Origin: Microbacterium arabinogalactanolyticum
Lineage (GTDB): Bacteria; Actinomycetota; Actinomycetes; Actinomycetales; Microbacteriaceae
Direction: 5' to 3'
DNA length: 64,000 bases
Assembly (NCBI RefSeq): GCF_030268005.1
Contig: NZ_BRZC01000007.1
Coordinates: forward strand, 604,694 to 668,693
Under the pieces are notes generated by a model that saw nothing but the letters and a program-made list of their open reading frames with translations, was not told the origin of the DNA and made no database searches. This document shows, piece by piece, positions 1 through 7,898 of the stretch; position 1 is the first letter of the stretch; every line of letters starts with the position of its first letter. A program made the position numbers and the translations under genes.

Positions 1-425
1 TCACGCGCGAGCTCGCGGTCGTAGCCCTCGTAGGCCAGCGGCGGCAGCTTGCGCACGTTCGCTGAGCAGCCGAAGTTCGCGCAGATCAGCGTCCCGATCG
101 TGTCCCCGTTGCGGCCGGCGGCACCCGCCTTGCGGGCCGAGAAGAACTGCACGTCGTTGCGGAGCGTGACGTCATCGCACCAGGAGCACTGCGCGCGCAT
201 GGCCGTGCGCTGCTCGGTGCGCTGCAGCAGGATGCCGACGTTGTGGTCGTCGACCTCGGCGACGACGTATGCCCGCCGGGGCATCTTGGGGTCGAACCAG
301 CCGAGGAAGTCGATCCTCTCGAAGTCGATCTCGTCGAAGTCGAGTGGCAGGTTCAGGGAGGAGACCTCCTTGCGGGAGGCGTTGCGGAAGGAGGCGCGGA
401 TGACGCGCTCGTCGATGGGACGCAT
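1..425 (-). CDS. FBP-type treble-clef zinc-finger protein, 3' end outside window
   Basis: The gene reads leftwards off the window edge, so only the first 141 residues are visible. It opens MRPIDERVIR and has an N-terminal region rich in acidic and hydrophobic residues. Four cysteines follow in two pairs, CSWC (C80, C83) and CANFGC (C115, C120), with basic and aromatic residues between them. This is the layout of the FBP C-terminal treble-clef zinc finger found in elongation-factor-G-binding (FusB-like) proteins, which act on the ribosome-EF-G complex. Role in this organism is inferred from family only. No strong Shine-Dalgarno sequence is seen before the ATG. Upstream lies a 314-base gap shared with the divergent radical SAM operon. 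Confidence 0.75.
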   Translation of the reverse strand, partial: MRPIDERVIRASFRNASRKEVSSLNLPLDFDEIDFERIDFLGWFDPKMPRRAYVVAEVDDHNVGILLQRTEQRTAMRAQCSWCDDVTLRNDVQFFSARKAGAAGRNGDTIGTLICANFGCSANVRKLPPLAYEGYDRELAR

Positions 426-739
426 GAGGAAGTGCTTTCTGTGTCAGGACCGCCGAAGCCGGCGGGAGAGGTGGGACGCGCCCGGATGCGGGTACGGCCG
501 GAGATGAGGGCGGTCCCGGAAGCCGGGTACGCCGAGAAGAAGATGAGCCCGGATGCCGGGCATGACGCTTCTCCGGTGACGGGAGTTCCGCCGCCGGATC
601 GCTCTCAGCCTCTGCCGTCGGCGCGTGACGCGCCGACGATCACCTCTCGCGCCACGAAGGCGCCCTCTGCGAACAGCACGTCGCCCAGTGTACGCCGCCT
701 GCGCTCCCGCTAATCTGGACGCAAAGAGGGGGGCTCTTC
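426..739. other. Divergent promoter region between FBP and radical SAM genes
   Basis: No convincing gene is visible. The stretch holds a perfect inverted repeat of two 10-base arms around one base at 617-637 (arm GTCGGCGCGT), which could be an operator or a short hairpin. A -10-like TAATCT lies at 711-716, about 24 bases before the ATG at 740. GC-rich near-repeats of the type 'gcccggatgc(c)ggg' occur at about 480-570. A 24-codon GTG-started frame on the minus strand around 612-686 was considered and not called. Confidence 0.5.
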
Positions 740-2374
740 ATGGCGACGAAGCCGGGCGCAGGTATGCCGCTGCGCGACTACCGCATCCACCGGTACGTGA
801 ATGCGTTCTGTCCTCGCTGCCATGAGGACAAGCCGGACCAGCCGCTCAGCGAGGTGCGCCGCCTGTCGGGCTGGCTCGCCGACCGCGACGGCACGGTCTG
901 GCTGGAGCGCGGATGTCCCGAGCACGGGCTCGTCTCCACGCTCTACGACGAGAACGCCGACATCCTGCGGTACCTCGAGCAGTGGACGGCGCCGACCAAG
1001 GTGCACACGCCCGACACGATGGGCAACTTCAAGCCCGTGCCGCAGGCGTACGAGGACGGCTTGCCGCAGATGCAGACGCAGCACACCTGCATCCTGCTGG
1101 AGGACATCACCGACCACTGCAATCTGAAGTGCCCCACCTGCTTCGCGGAGTCGAGCCCCGCGGCATCCGCCGTCGCCCCGCTCGCCGAGGTGCTGGCATC
1201 CGTCGACGCCAAGCTCAGCCGCGAGAACGACCGCATCGACGTGCTCATGCTCTCCGGCGGCGAGCCGACGCTGTACCCCTGGCTGGAGCAGCTCATCGAG
1301 CACCTGGTCGCGCGGCCCATCGTGCGCATCCTGCTGAACTCGAACGGGCTGCGGATCGCGAACGACGACGAGTTCGTCCAGTTCCTGAAGAAGCACCGCG
1401 AGCGCGTCGAGGTGTATCTGCAGTACGACGGCGAGGAGGCGGCCTCCGTCGCCTTCCACCGCGGCGCGGACATCCGCCGGTTCAAGGAGCGGGCGTTGGA
1501 ACGGCTGTCGGATGCCGGTATCTTCACGACCCTGACCATGACCGCGGCACTGGGCGTCAACGACCACGAGATCGGCAACGTCATCCGGCGAGCGCAGGCG
1601 ACGCCGTACGTCGGAGGGGTGACGATCCAGCCGGTGTTCGGATCGGGACGGAACTCGGGGATCGACCCGAACGAGCGACTCACCCACACCGGCGTGCTCG
1701 CCCGGATCGGCCCGCAGACCGAGGGCGAGATCACCTGGCGCGACCTGACCGCGCTCCCCTGCAGCCACCCGCACTGCTGCTCGGTCGGCTACTTCCTGAA
1801 GGACGACTCCGGCGATTGGAAGTCTCTCGTGGGGTTGATCGGGCACGAGAGGCTCAAGGAGTTCCTCGACCTCAACCCCGACCTGATCGCCAACCGCATC
1901 GCGGACTCGAACGTGAACAAGGCGATACGCGACGTGGTGAAGAACTCGCTGCTGGATCTGCTCAGCGAGCAGTCGTCGCTCTCGCACCCCTCGATGGGCG
2001 ATATCTGGCGCGACATCTGCGTGAACTGCGACCTGGGCGTGGGCACACTCGCGACGCTTGCCGCGTCGAAGCTGCCGGGTCAGCACAAGCGGATGCGGGC
2101 CATGCTCGCCGAGCGGGTGCTGCGCGTCACGGTCAAGCCGTTCATGGACATCAACACCATGATCGAGGAGCGCCTCACGCAGTGCTGCGTGCACGTGGCC
2201 ACGGTGAACGAGCAGACGAACGCGCACCAGTGCGCCCCGTTCTGCGCGCTGCAGGCGTGGGCGCCGCTCAGCCGCACGCGCATCTCCACGGCGCTCGGGC
2301 GTCCCGCGTCGTCGACGACCGAAGTGCGCGAGACGGGCGGGCGCACCCGGCTTCCGGTGGTGCAGGCGTCATGA
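740..2374 (+). CDS. Radical SAM protein, COG1964 / tetraether-synthase-like
   Basis: 544 residues, ATG preceded by a purine-rich ribosome site (gagggggg). The radical SAM cluster motif is CNLKCPTC (C127, C131, C134), with SGGEP at 172-176. Extra cysteine sites flank it: CPRC (C24, C27) and CPEHG (C59) at the N-terminus, PCSHPHCC (C341, C346, C347) in the middle, CVNC near 427-430, and QCCVHV...QCAPFC (C482, C483, C498, C502) at the C-terminus. This arrangement is typical of the family that includes archaeal tetraether lipid synthase (Tes) and uncharacterised bacterial relatives. The substrate is unknown; a lipid substrate is suggested by the coupled Lgt-like gene two positions downstream. Its stop overlaps the next ATG (ATGA at 2371-2374). 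Confidence 0.85.
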   Translation: MATKPGAGMPLRDYRIHRYVNAFCPRCHEDKPDQPLSEVRRLSGWLADRDGTVWLERGCPEHGLVSTLYDENADILRYLEQWTAPTKVHTPDTMGNFKPVPQAYEDGLPQMQTQHTCILLEDITDHCNLKCPTCFAESSPAASAVAPLAEVLASVDAKLSRENDRIDVLMLSGGEPTLYPWLEQLIEHLVARPIVRILLNSNGLRIANDDEFVQFLKKHRERVEVYLQYDGEEAASVAFHRGADIRRFKERALERLSDAGIFTTLTMTAALGVNDHEIGNVIRRAQATPYVGGVTIQPVFGSGRNSGIDPNERLTHTGVLARIGPQTEGEITWRDLTALPCSHPHCCSVGYFLKDDSGDWKSLVGLIGHERLKEFLDLNPDLIANRIADSNVNKAIRDVVKNSLLDLLSEQSSLSHPSMGDIWRDICVNCDLGVGTLATLAASKLPGQHKRMRAMLAERVLRVTVKPFMDINTMIEERLTQCCVHVATVNEQTNAHQCAPFCALQAWAPLSRTRISTALGRPASSTTEVRETGGRTRLPVVQAS

Positions 2375-2703
2375 CCTGGGCCCCCGAGCCTGTCGAAGGG
2401 CACCCGCTCAACCAGTTCGACCCCGCAGTCGGTCATCCCGCGCCGCCGTTCGACCCGCTGCGGCTGTGCGTGTTCACCACGATCGCGGCGATCTCGTGCG
2501 TCCTGGGGCCGGCGGCCGTGCTCGTGTTCGCGCTGGTCGCGATCGCCGGCTATGCGAAGGCCCGCCGTGGCGGGCTGCTGCGGTCGCGCTGCAAGCTGGG
2601 AGACACTCGCCTGGTGCTGGCGTACCTGTCGGTGCTCGCGGTGGCGTCGGCGGTCGGCATCCCGTTCTGGGTGATGCTCTGGATGCGGATGCTGGGCGGC
2701 TGA
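2371..2703 (+). CDS. Small two-helix membrane protein, translationally coupled
   Basis: 110 residues. The ATG overlaps the radical SAM stop codon (ATGA). After a Pro-rich polar segment (about residues 1-30) there are two hydrophobic stretches, roughly 33-62 and 82-108, separated by a basic loop (KARRGG...RSRCK). It starts one base before the Lgt-like gene. I do not recognise a named family. Tight coupling on both sides suggests it works with the radical SAM and Lgt-like proteins at the membrane, perhaps as an anchor or partner. That is inferred from position only. Confidence 0.8.
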   Translation: MTWAPEPVEGHPLNQFDPAVGHPAPPFDPLRLCVFTTIAAISCVLGPAAVLVFALVAIAGYAKARRGGLLRSRCKLGDTRLVLAYLSVLAVASAVGIPFWVMLWMRMLGG

Positions 2704-2704
2704 T

Positions 2705-3517
2705 ATGTTCCCCACCCTGCACGACATCGCCCCCTGGCTGCCGCGGCTGGACACGCATTCGGTGTTCGTCGCGCTGGGGATGCTGGCCGCCATCGCGGTG
2801 TTCCTCGTCGAGAAGCGCCGCCGCGCGGTGCGCGACCCGCGGATCGTCTACCTGGTGCTGGGGGCGATGGCGGGAGCCGCGATCATGGCGCGGCTCGGCA
2901 CCTGGGCGCAGCATCTGGACCCGTCGAAGAACCTCAACCTCGGTGAGCAGCTGCTGCGGGGCAACGCCTCGGTGCTGTCGGCGCTCGTCGGCGCATGGCT
3001 GGGTGTGCACATCGCCAAGAAGCTCTGCCGGTACCCGGCTCGCACCGGTGATCTTTTCGCGCCGGCCGTCGCGCTGGCGATGGCGATCGGGCGGATCGGA
3101 TGCCTGCTCACCGAGCAGCCCGGGACGCCGACGGGCGCAGCCTGGGGCATCGTCCTGGACGCGGACGCCGCGGCCCGGACCGGCTCGCCGGCCGGCGTCC
3201 CGCTGCATCCGAGCTTCGTGTACGAGATCGCCTTCCACGCGGTCGCCTTCGCGGTGCTGTGGTTCTGGCTGCGGCATCGTCCGATCGCCGCCGGTGAGAC
3301 GCTCACGATCTACATCGCCGGGTACGCGGTGTTCCGCTTCCTCATCGAGTTCGTCCGCGGCAACGATGTCGCGTGGATGGGGCTGACGAGACCGCAGCTG
3401 TTCCTGGCGGTCACGATCCCGCTGCTGCTGGCGCGGATCATCTGGATGCTGAGGCGCGGGCGCTTCCGCGCCGAGCCCGCTGTGGAGAGGAAGGTGCCTG
3501 ATGGACAGCCAGCCTGA
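2705..3517 (+). CDS. Lgt-like membrane protein (prolipoprotein diacylglyceryl transferase family)
   Basis: 270 residues with about seven hydrophobic segments. Lgt-family signatures are present in order: GRIGCLLTE (R130-E137), HPSFVYE (H168-E174) and FRFLIEFVRGND (R211, E215, R218). Canonical Lgt has Asn where this protein has Cys133 (GRxGN) and NGE where this has LTE, so it is a divergent paralogue and may not be the housekeeping lipoprotein enzyme. Lgt enzymes transfer a diacylglyceryl group from phosphatidylglycerol to a cysteine thiol. The operon with a radical SAM protein suggests a specialised lipid or lipid-protein modification. The C-terminus overlaps the start of the next gene by 17 bases. 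Confidence 0.82.
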   Translation: MFPTLHDIAPWLPRLDTHSVFVALGMLAAIAVFLVEKRRRAVRDPRIVYLVLGAMAGAAIMARLGTWAQHLDPSKNLNLGEQLLRGNASVLSALVGAWLGVHIAKKLCRYPARTGDLFAPAVALAMAIGRIGCLLTEQPGTPTGAAWGIVLDADAAARTGSPAGVPLHPSFVYEIAFHAVAFAVLWFWLRHRPIAAGETLTIYIAGYAVFRFLIEFVRGNDVAWMGLTRPQLFLAVTIPLLLARIIWMLRRGRFRAEPAVERKVPDGQPA

Positions 3518-4061
3518 AGACCCTGCGCAGAATGCGCCGCTGCCTGCGGACGAAGGATCGGCGACGCCGCCTGTTCCGCCATCGTCGGAGGGCACGCCGT
3601 CGGCGCAGCCCACGGCCGCCGACCCCGCGCCGCCTCCGCCGCCTGCCTACGATCCCTCCCAGGTGGTGCCGCCTCCGCCGCCGGATGCACCGGCGCCCGG
3701 CTATCCCAACGCTCCCGACGTGCCCGCACCCGGCTATCCCCCGCAGCAGCCGTCGCCGTTCCCCGTCGATCCGGCCCAGGCGGCTCCCGGCTACTACGAA
3801 CCGAATCAGCAGCCCGGCTACTATCCCGGAGCGAATCAGCAGCCCGGCTACTACGACCCCGCATACGGCGTCAATCCGCTCGGGCTCGTCGATGAACGCG
3901 GCTACCCGATCGGGTACGCGCCACCGGAGCCGAAGAAGATGTCCGGCGGAGCCAAGGGCGTCCTCATCGGCTGCGGCGTGGCCGCGGCGTTCGGGCTCAT
4001 CGTCGTGTTCGGATTCGTGATCGTCATCCTCGGTCCCTGCATCGGCCTGAACACCTACTGA
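3501..4061 (+). CDS. Proline/tyrosine-rich single-span membrane protein
   Basis: 186 residues, starting inside the end of the Lgt-like gene with a purine-rich site (gagaggaagg) just upstream. Residues 1-145 are low-complexity: poly-Pro runs, APGYP repeats, and three QQPGYY/EPNQQPGYY-type repeats. One transmembrane helix follows (about 155-178), preceded by KKMSGGAKG. The C-terminus ends ILGPCIGLNTY. The layout (long Pro-rich cytosolic tail, one helix, short outside tail) is common in actinobacterial cell-envelope proteins, but no function can be assigned. The last residues resemble the end of the next gene's product (IIGPCVGLVY), so the two may be related. Confidence 0.85.
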   Translation: MDSQPEDPAQNAPLPADEGSATPPVPPSSEGTPSAQPTAADPAPPPPPAYDPSQVVPPPPPDAPAPGYPNAPDVPAPGYPPQQPSPFPVDPAQAAPGYYEPNQQPGYYPGANQQPGYYDPAYGVNPLGLVDERGYPIGYAPPEPKKMSGGAKGVLIGCGVAAAFGLIVVFGFVIVILGPCIGLNTY

Positions 4062-4074
4062 CCGGAGACAGCGC

Positions 4075-4389
4075 GTGACTCTGCCCAGCGATCATCCTCG
4101 CCGCGAGCCCGGCCAGCGCGGCATCGGCACCGGGCTGCTGATCGGGCTCGCCTTCCACGCATTCGGTCTCCTGCTCGCCCTCGGGTCGCTGAGCGTGATG
4201 TCTCAGCTCGGCCTCTTCGCCCTTCTCTGGCCGTTCATCGCGATCGTCGTCGTCTCCGTGATCGTCATGGCGACCGCCGGCGCGAACCACCAGCGGCGGC
4301 GCATCGCCGGCGGCGTGCTCATCATCTCGGCGGCCGTGTGGCTGATCATCATCGGGCCATGCGTCGGACTCGTGTACTCGATCCCCTGA
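4075..4389 (+). CDS. Small membrane protein, three to four helices
   Basis: 104 residues from a GTG 13 bases after the previous stop, with gagac/gagaca as a weak ribosome site. A short polar N-terminus (SDHPRREPGQRG) is followed by hydrophobic segments at roughly 18-40, 45-66 and 78-100. It ends IIIGPCVGLVYSIP, matching the end of the preceding protein (ILGPCIGLNTY). No named family is recognised. It is probably the last gene of the radical SAM/Lgt-like operon, since the next gene has its own promoter-like TAGCCT at 4454-4459. Confidence 0.75.
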   Translation: MTLPSDHPRREPGQRGIGTGLLIGLAFHAFGLLLALGSLSVMSQLGLFALLWPFIAIVVVSVIVMATAGANHQRRRIAGGVLIISAAVWLIIIGPCVGLVYSIP

Positions 4390-4487
4390 GCGCCGCCTGG
4401 GAGAAGTGTTTCCTCACGTTTCGCGCGTGATCGACGCGCTGAGAGAGCGGTCGTAGCCTCGGATCAACCGATCGTGAGGAGATCACC

Positions 4488-4832
4488 GTGACCAGCCCGC
4501 AGACCCGCCTTTCGCCCCTCGAGGTGCGTGAGCGTGCTGCGTGCATGTGCGACCACGGGTACGCCTGCTCCTCGTTCGCCCCGGGGCACGCCCTGCACCT
4601 GATCCAGGCGCGCCTCGCCTCGGCGACGCCGCTCGGCTGGGTGGATGCTCTGGTCGACTCCGCGGATGCCACGACCGGCGAGATCGTGCTGCGCACGCTC
4701 GACGGCGACGTCGTCACCGTCTGGAACGCCGGGGGCGCCGCGCTCGAGGCATCTGCCGGCACTCCCGTGGCGCTGCACCGCGACTACGCCGTGCTGGCGA
4801 TCGGCGCGACGAAGTACAACGTCGCGCGCTGA
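4488..4832 (+). CDS. Conserved hypothetical protein, 114 aa
   Basis: GTG start with a good ribosome site (gaggag, 7 bases upstream) and a TAGCCT -10-like element at 4454-4459. The product is soluble, with an early cysteine pair (AACMCDHGYAC, residues 18-26) and a beta-rich second half (EIVLRTLDGDVVTVWNAGG...). The C-terminus is YAVLAIGATKYNVAR. I do not recognise the family. The domain-like beta pattern could be a small OB or SH3-like fold, which is speculative. It stands alone between the radical SAM operon and the convergent copper-storage gene. Confidence 0.7.
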   Translation: MTSPQTRLSPLEVRERAACMCDHGYACSSFAPGHALHLIQARLASATPLGWVDALVDSADATTGEIVLRTLDGDVVTVWNAGGAALEASAGTPVALHRDYAVLAIGATKYNVAR

Positions 4833-4851
4833 GTCGTCTGTCGGCCGGGCG

Positions 4852-5253
4852 TCAGGACGCCATCTTCATCATCGATTCGCGCATGGCCTCGCACGCGTCC
4901 ATGCAGGCCTTGCACGCCTGAGCGCACATCTTGCAGACCTCGCTCATGTCGGCGTGCTCCATGCACTTGTCCATGCAGTACTGGCACATGGCGATGCAGG
5001 CGTCGAGCATCGACATCATCACGGCCGGGGTCATGCCCTGCATCCGCATCATGCCGCGCATCATCGTGTTGCACATGTCGGCGCAGTTCATGCAGGCGGG
5101 ACCGCAGTCCATCATCTGCATCGAACAGACCGTACAGGCCTGCTCACAGGCCGAACACGCATCCATGCAGGCCTGCATGGCAGCCATGTCCATCATCTCC
5201 ATGCCCGGCATCTGCATGTCCTTGGACATCATGTCCATCATCATCGAATCCAT
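4852..5253 (-). CDS. Cytosolic four-helix copper-storage-type protein (Csp-like, DUF326)
   Basis: 133 residues starting MDSMMMDMM, chosen because gaggag lies 9 bases before this ATG; the longer upstream frame has no such site. By my count 18 residues are Cys and 38 are Met. Cysteines recur every three to four residues (QACMDACSACEQACTVC, then LDACIAMCQYCMDKC and VCKMCAQACKACMDAC), which puts them on the inner faces of helices as in Csp copper-storage proteins that bind many Cu(I) ions. No signal peptide or Tat motif is present, so a cytosolic Csp3-like role is likely. The Met-rich N-terminal 25 residues are unusual. It is convergent with the gene at 4488. Confidence 0.9.
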   Translation of the reverse strand: MDSMMMDMMSKDMQMPGMEMMDMAAMQACMDACSACEQACTVCSMQMMDCGPACMNCADMCNTMMRGMMRMQGMTPAVMMSMLDACIAMCQYCMDKCMEHADMSEVCKMCAQACKACMDACEAMRESMMKMAS

Positions 5254-5391
5254 CGCGCACCGCTCCTCGTCATCGGCTCTCGCCGGCTTCGGGCGGGCAG
5301 GTGGACCCGCCTGATGGTCAGATTGCGCCTGCCGGATCACTCCGTCGATGGTCGATTCCGCTCTTCCGCCCCCGACGTCCCTCACCGGATG

Positions 5392-5397
5392 TAGGGT
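5392..5397 (+). promoter_or_regulatory. -10 element TAGGGT of a leaderless promoter
   Basis: TAGGGT ends 6 bases before the GTG start at 5404, with no Shine-Dalgarno sequence between. This fits the actinobacterial pattern in which transcription begins at or next to the start codon. Confidence 0.6.
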
Positions 5398-5403
5398 CGG
5401 TCC

Positions 5404-6774
5404 GTGCCGACGTTCACCCCGTTGCAGCGACTGGTCGTCTCGGTCGCCATCCTCGCCTCATTCGTGACCTTCCTCGACGGCACCGTGGTCAACGTGGCGC
5501 TGCCGGCCATCAGCCGGGAGCTCGGCGGCGGCATCGCCACGCAGCAGTGGGTCGTGGACGCGTACCTGATCACGCTCAGCTCGCTGATCCTGCTGGCGGG
5601 CTCGGTCTCGGATGCCTACGGCCGCGTGCTCGTGATGCGGATCGGCCTGATCGCGTTCGGCGTGGCATCCGTCGCCGTCGCCGCCGCACCGGACCCGCTG
5701 ATCCTCATCATCGCGCGCGCCGCGCAGGGCGCGGCGGGTGCCCTGCTGGTGCCGAGCTCGCTCGCGCTCATCACCGCCACGATGCGCGGCGAGGTGCAGT
5801 CCCGCGCGATCGGCGTGTGGACGGCGTTCACGACCGGTGCACAACTGGTCGGCCCCGTGATGGGCGGCATGTTCGTGGATCTGCTCTCGTGGCGGTTCGT
5901 GTTCCTGATCAATGTGCTGCCGATCGCCGTGAACCTGATCCTGCTCGGCAGGCTTCACCTGCCCGCGCACCAGCGCACCACGAGGGTGGACTGGTGGAGC
6001 GGCGTGCTCTGCGCGATCGGTCTGGGCGGGCTCGTGTTCGCGCTGATCGAGCAGGAGCGGATGGGCTGGGCGGCCGCTGCGATCTGGATCCCCGGCGCGC
6101 TCGGCATCCTGCTGCTGATCCTCTTCCTTCTGCGACAGCGGGGATCGGATGCTGCACTCATGCCCCTCTCACTGTTCACCGTGCGCAACTTCGCCTGGGG
6201 CAACCTGGCCACGCTGTTCATCTACGCCGCGCTCTCGCTGAACGGCTTCGTGATCGGCGTCTACCTGCAGCAGGGCCCCGGGCTGAGCGCGACGGCGGCG
6301 GGACTCGCGAGCCTCCCCATCACGATCCTGATGATCCTGCTCAGCTCCCGCGCGGGTGCCTGGGCCGGCAAGCTCGGGCCGCGCCTGTTCATGACCGTCG
6401 GCCCCCTGCTGATGGCGGTCGGCGCCGCGCTGCTGCTGACCGTCGGCGTCGAGTTCGACTACTGGTGGCAGGTGCTGCCGGCGATGATCGTGCTGGGCGT
6501 GGGGCTCTCGCTGACCGTGGCACCCCTCACCTCGGCGATCCTCGGGGCGATCGACGAGAACCGCAGCGGCATCGCCTCGGCCGTCAACAACGCCGTCTCC
6601 CGCGTCGCCGGACTGCTGGTGGTGGCGCTGCTGTCCACGATCGTCGGCGGAGCGCTCGATCTGAACGGATTCCACAGCGCCGCACTGGTCACGGCGGGCC
6701 TGTTCGCGCTGGGCGGCGTGGTGTCGTGGATCGGCATCCGCCGCAACCCGGTCGAGGAGCCCGCCGCGTCCTGA
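5404..6774 (+). CDS. MFS multidrug exporter, DHA2 (EmrB/QacA) family
   Basis: 456 residues with about 14 hydrophobic helices. The N-terminal motif LDGTVVNVALPAIS (residues 24-37) is the DHA2 signature, followed by QWVVDAYLITLSSLILLAGSVSD (the region before motif A). A GPVMGG-like motif C occurs at about 144-149. DHA2 exporters use the proton gradient to expel drugs, dyes or antiseptics. The substrate cannot be told from sequence. The GTG start follows a -10 element by 6 bases, so the message is probably leaderless. No regulator is adjacent. It converges with the macro-domain gene after only 5 bases. Confidence 0.88.
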   Translation: MPTFTPLQRLVVSVAILASFVTFLDGTVVNVALPAISRELGGGIATQQWVVDAYLITLSSLILLAGSVSDAYGRVLVMRIGLIAFGVASVAVAAAPDPLILIIARAAQGAAGALLVPSSLALITATMRGEVQSRAIGVWTAFTTGAQLVGPVMGGMFVDLLSWRFVFLINVLPIAVNLILLGRLHLPAHQRTTRVDWWSGVLCAIGLGGLVFALIEQERMGWAAAAIWIPGALGILLLILFLLRQRGSDAALMPLSLFTVRNFAWGNLATLFIYAALSLNGFVIGVYLQQGPGLSATAAGLASLPITILMILLSSRAGAWAGKLGPRLFMTVGPLLMAVGAALLLTVGVEFDYWWQVLPAMIVLGVGLSLTVAPLTSAILGAIDENRSGIASAVNNAVSRVAGLLVVALLSTIVGGALDLNGFHSAALVTAGLFALGGVVSWIGIRRNPVEEPAAS

Positions 6775-6779
6775 TCGGC

Positions 6780-7286
6780 TCAGTCCACCGCGCGGATCGT
6801 GGCCTGCACCGCTTGGAAGGCCGAACCGTCGAACGCCACGATCCGGGCATCCTCCAGCTGCACCTCGGCCGCGAGGATCGTGTCCACCGCGACCTGGATC
6901 GCGTCCTCCCGCGGCCAGCCGTACACGCCGGCACTGATCAGCGGGAACGCGATGCTGCGCGCTCCCAGCTCGTCGGCGACCTGCAGGGAGCGGCGATAGC
7001 AGGAGGCCAGCAGCTCGCGATCGCGCTGCCCGGCATTCCAGTTCGGGCCGACCGTGTGCACCACCCAGCGCGAGGGCAGGTCGCCGCCGGTCGTCCAGCC
7101 GGCGTCGCCGGTCGCGAGGCCCCGCGGGAATCGGGCGATGCAGTGCTGCAGGATCGCCGGTCCCCCGGCGCGGTGGATCGCGCCGTCGACTCCCCCGCCG
7201 CCGCGCATCGCGTTGTTCGCGGCGTTGACGATCGCATCGACCTGCTGGGTCGTGATGTCGCCGTGGACGGCGGTGACGGTGGGCAT
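6780..7286 (-). CDS. Macro-domain ADP-ribose hydrolase (O-acetyl-ADP-ribose deacetylase type)
   Basis: 168 residues forming a single macro domain. Key motifs are GDIT (9-12), the substrate loop NAANNAMRGGGGVDGAIHRAGG (21-42), and the second binding loop ISAGVYGWP (about 117-125). These match YmdB/MacroD-type enzymes that cleave O-acetyl-ADP-ribose or remove ADP-ribose from proteins. The double Asn before the Gly-rich loop, important for catalysis, is present. It is soluble and cytoplasmic. The upstream YaeQ gene lies 58 bases away on the same strand, so the two may be co-transcribed. Confidence 0.92.
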   Translation of the reverse strand: MPTVTAVHGDITTQQVDAIVNAANNAMRGGGGVDGAIHRAGGPAILQHCIARFPRGLATGDAGWTTGGDLPSRWVVHTVGPNWNAGQRDRELLASCYRRSLQVADELGARSIAFPLISAGVYGWPREDAIQVAVDTILAAEVQLEDARIVAFDGSAFQAVQATIRAVD

Positions 7287-7344
7287 GCCACCAGTCTGCT
7301 CCGGCCGGATGGCCGGCGGAACCCGTGCCCGCGTCGGCCCTGAG

Positions 7345-7884
7345 TCAGCGGATGCCGTGGTCGTGCACGGTCGTGCTGAGGTGCGTGCCGTTGAGCTCCA
7401 GGTACAGCTGCCGCTCGGTGACCGACACGGTCATCGTGTTGCGGCGCGCCAGCGCCGCCGCGGCATCGTCGAGGAAGCCCGGATCGAAGCTGTGCAGCAC
7501 GATGGCATCCGCCTCGTGGATGGTCTTCCCCGCCCAGTTCGCGATGACCTTGGCGGGGTCGCGGTAGGTGTACACCGTGGTGCGATCGGCCAGTTTGCTG
7601 CCGAAATGCAGGCGGGTGGCGTCGGGCGCGCCCGCCTCGATCCACGCGGTCACCCGTCCGGTGAGATCGCGCACGAGGACGGCGGGCTCGTCGGTCGCCG
7701 CGACACCCTCGGTGAACGCGATGCCCTCCTCGTACTCCAGGCAGTACGCCAGCAGGCGGGTGAGCATGTAGGCGTCGGTCTCGGAGGGATGCCGCGCCAT
7801 GCGCAGCGTGAAGTCGTCGTAGACGCCGCGGTCCACATCCGCCAGCTGGACGTCGAACGTGTGGATCGTGGAGCCTGTCGCCAT
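7345..7884 (-). CDS. YaeQ-family protein
   Basis: 179 residues, starting MATGSTIHTFDVQLADVDRGVYDDFTLRMARHP as in YaeQ proteins, whose fold resembles PD-(D/E)xK nucleases. Conserved blocks include RHPSETDAYMLTRLLAYCLEYEEG (31-54), WIEAGAPD, and the C-terminal LYLELNG. The E. coli protein has been linked to RfaH-dependent expression, but the molecular role is unclear. A TAGGCT element ends 8 bases before the ATG, so transcription is probably leaderless. The gene is upstream of the macro-domain gene on the same strand. Confidence 0.88.
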   Translation of the reverse strand: MATGSTIHTFDVQLADVDRGVYDDFTLRMARHPSETDAYMLTRLLAYCLEYEEGIAFTEGVAATDEPAVLVRDLTGRVTAWIEAGAPDATRLHFGSKLADRTTVYTYRDPAKVIANWAGKTIHEADAIVLHSFDPGFLDDAAAALARRNTMTVSVTERQLYLELNGTHLSTTVHDHGIR

Positions 7885-7892
7885 GAGTGTCG

Positions 7893-7898
7893 AGCCTA
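7893..7898 (-). promoter_or_regulatory. -10 element TAGGCT before the YaeQ gene
   Basis: Read on the minus strand, TAGGCT lies 8 bases before the ATG at 7884. It overlaps the last codons of the upstream gene (stop at 7896-7898). Confidence 0.5.

Noticed and set aside
612..686. 24-codon GTG-started minus-strand frame with protein-like sequence in the gap before the FBP gene
   Set aside because: No ribosome site, no proper -10 at the leaderless distance, and it overlaps the palindrome at 617-637; it may be chance.
710..2227. 505-codon frame opposite the radical SAM gene
   Set aside because: Shadow of the radical SAM gene, whose cysteine motifs and coupled neighbours fix the coding strand.
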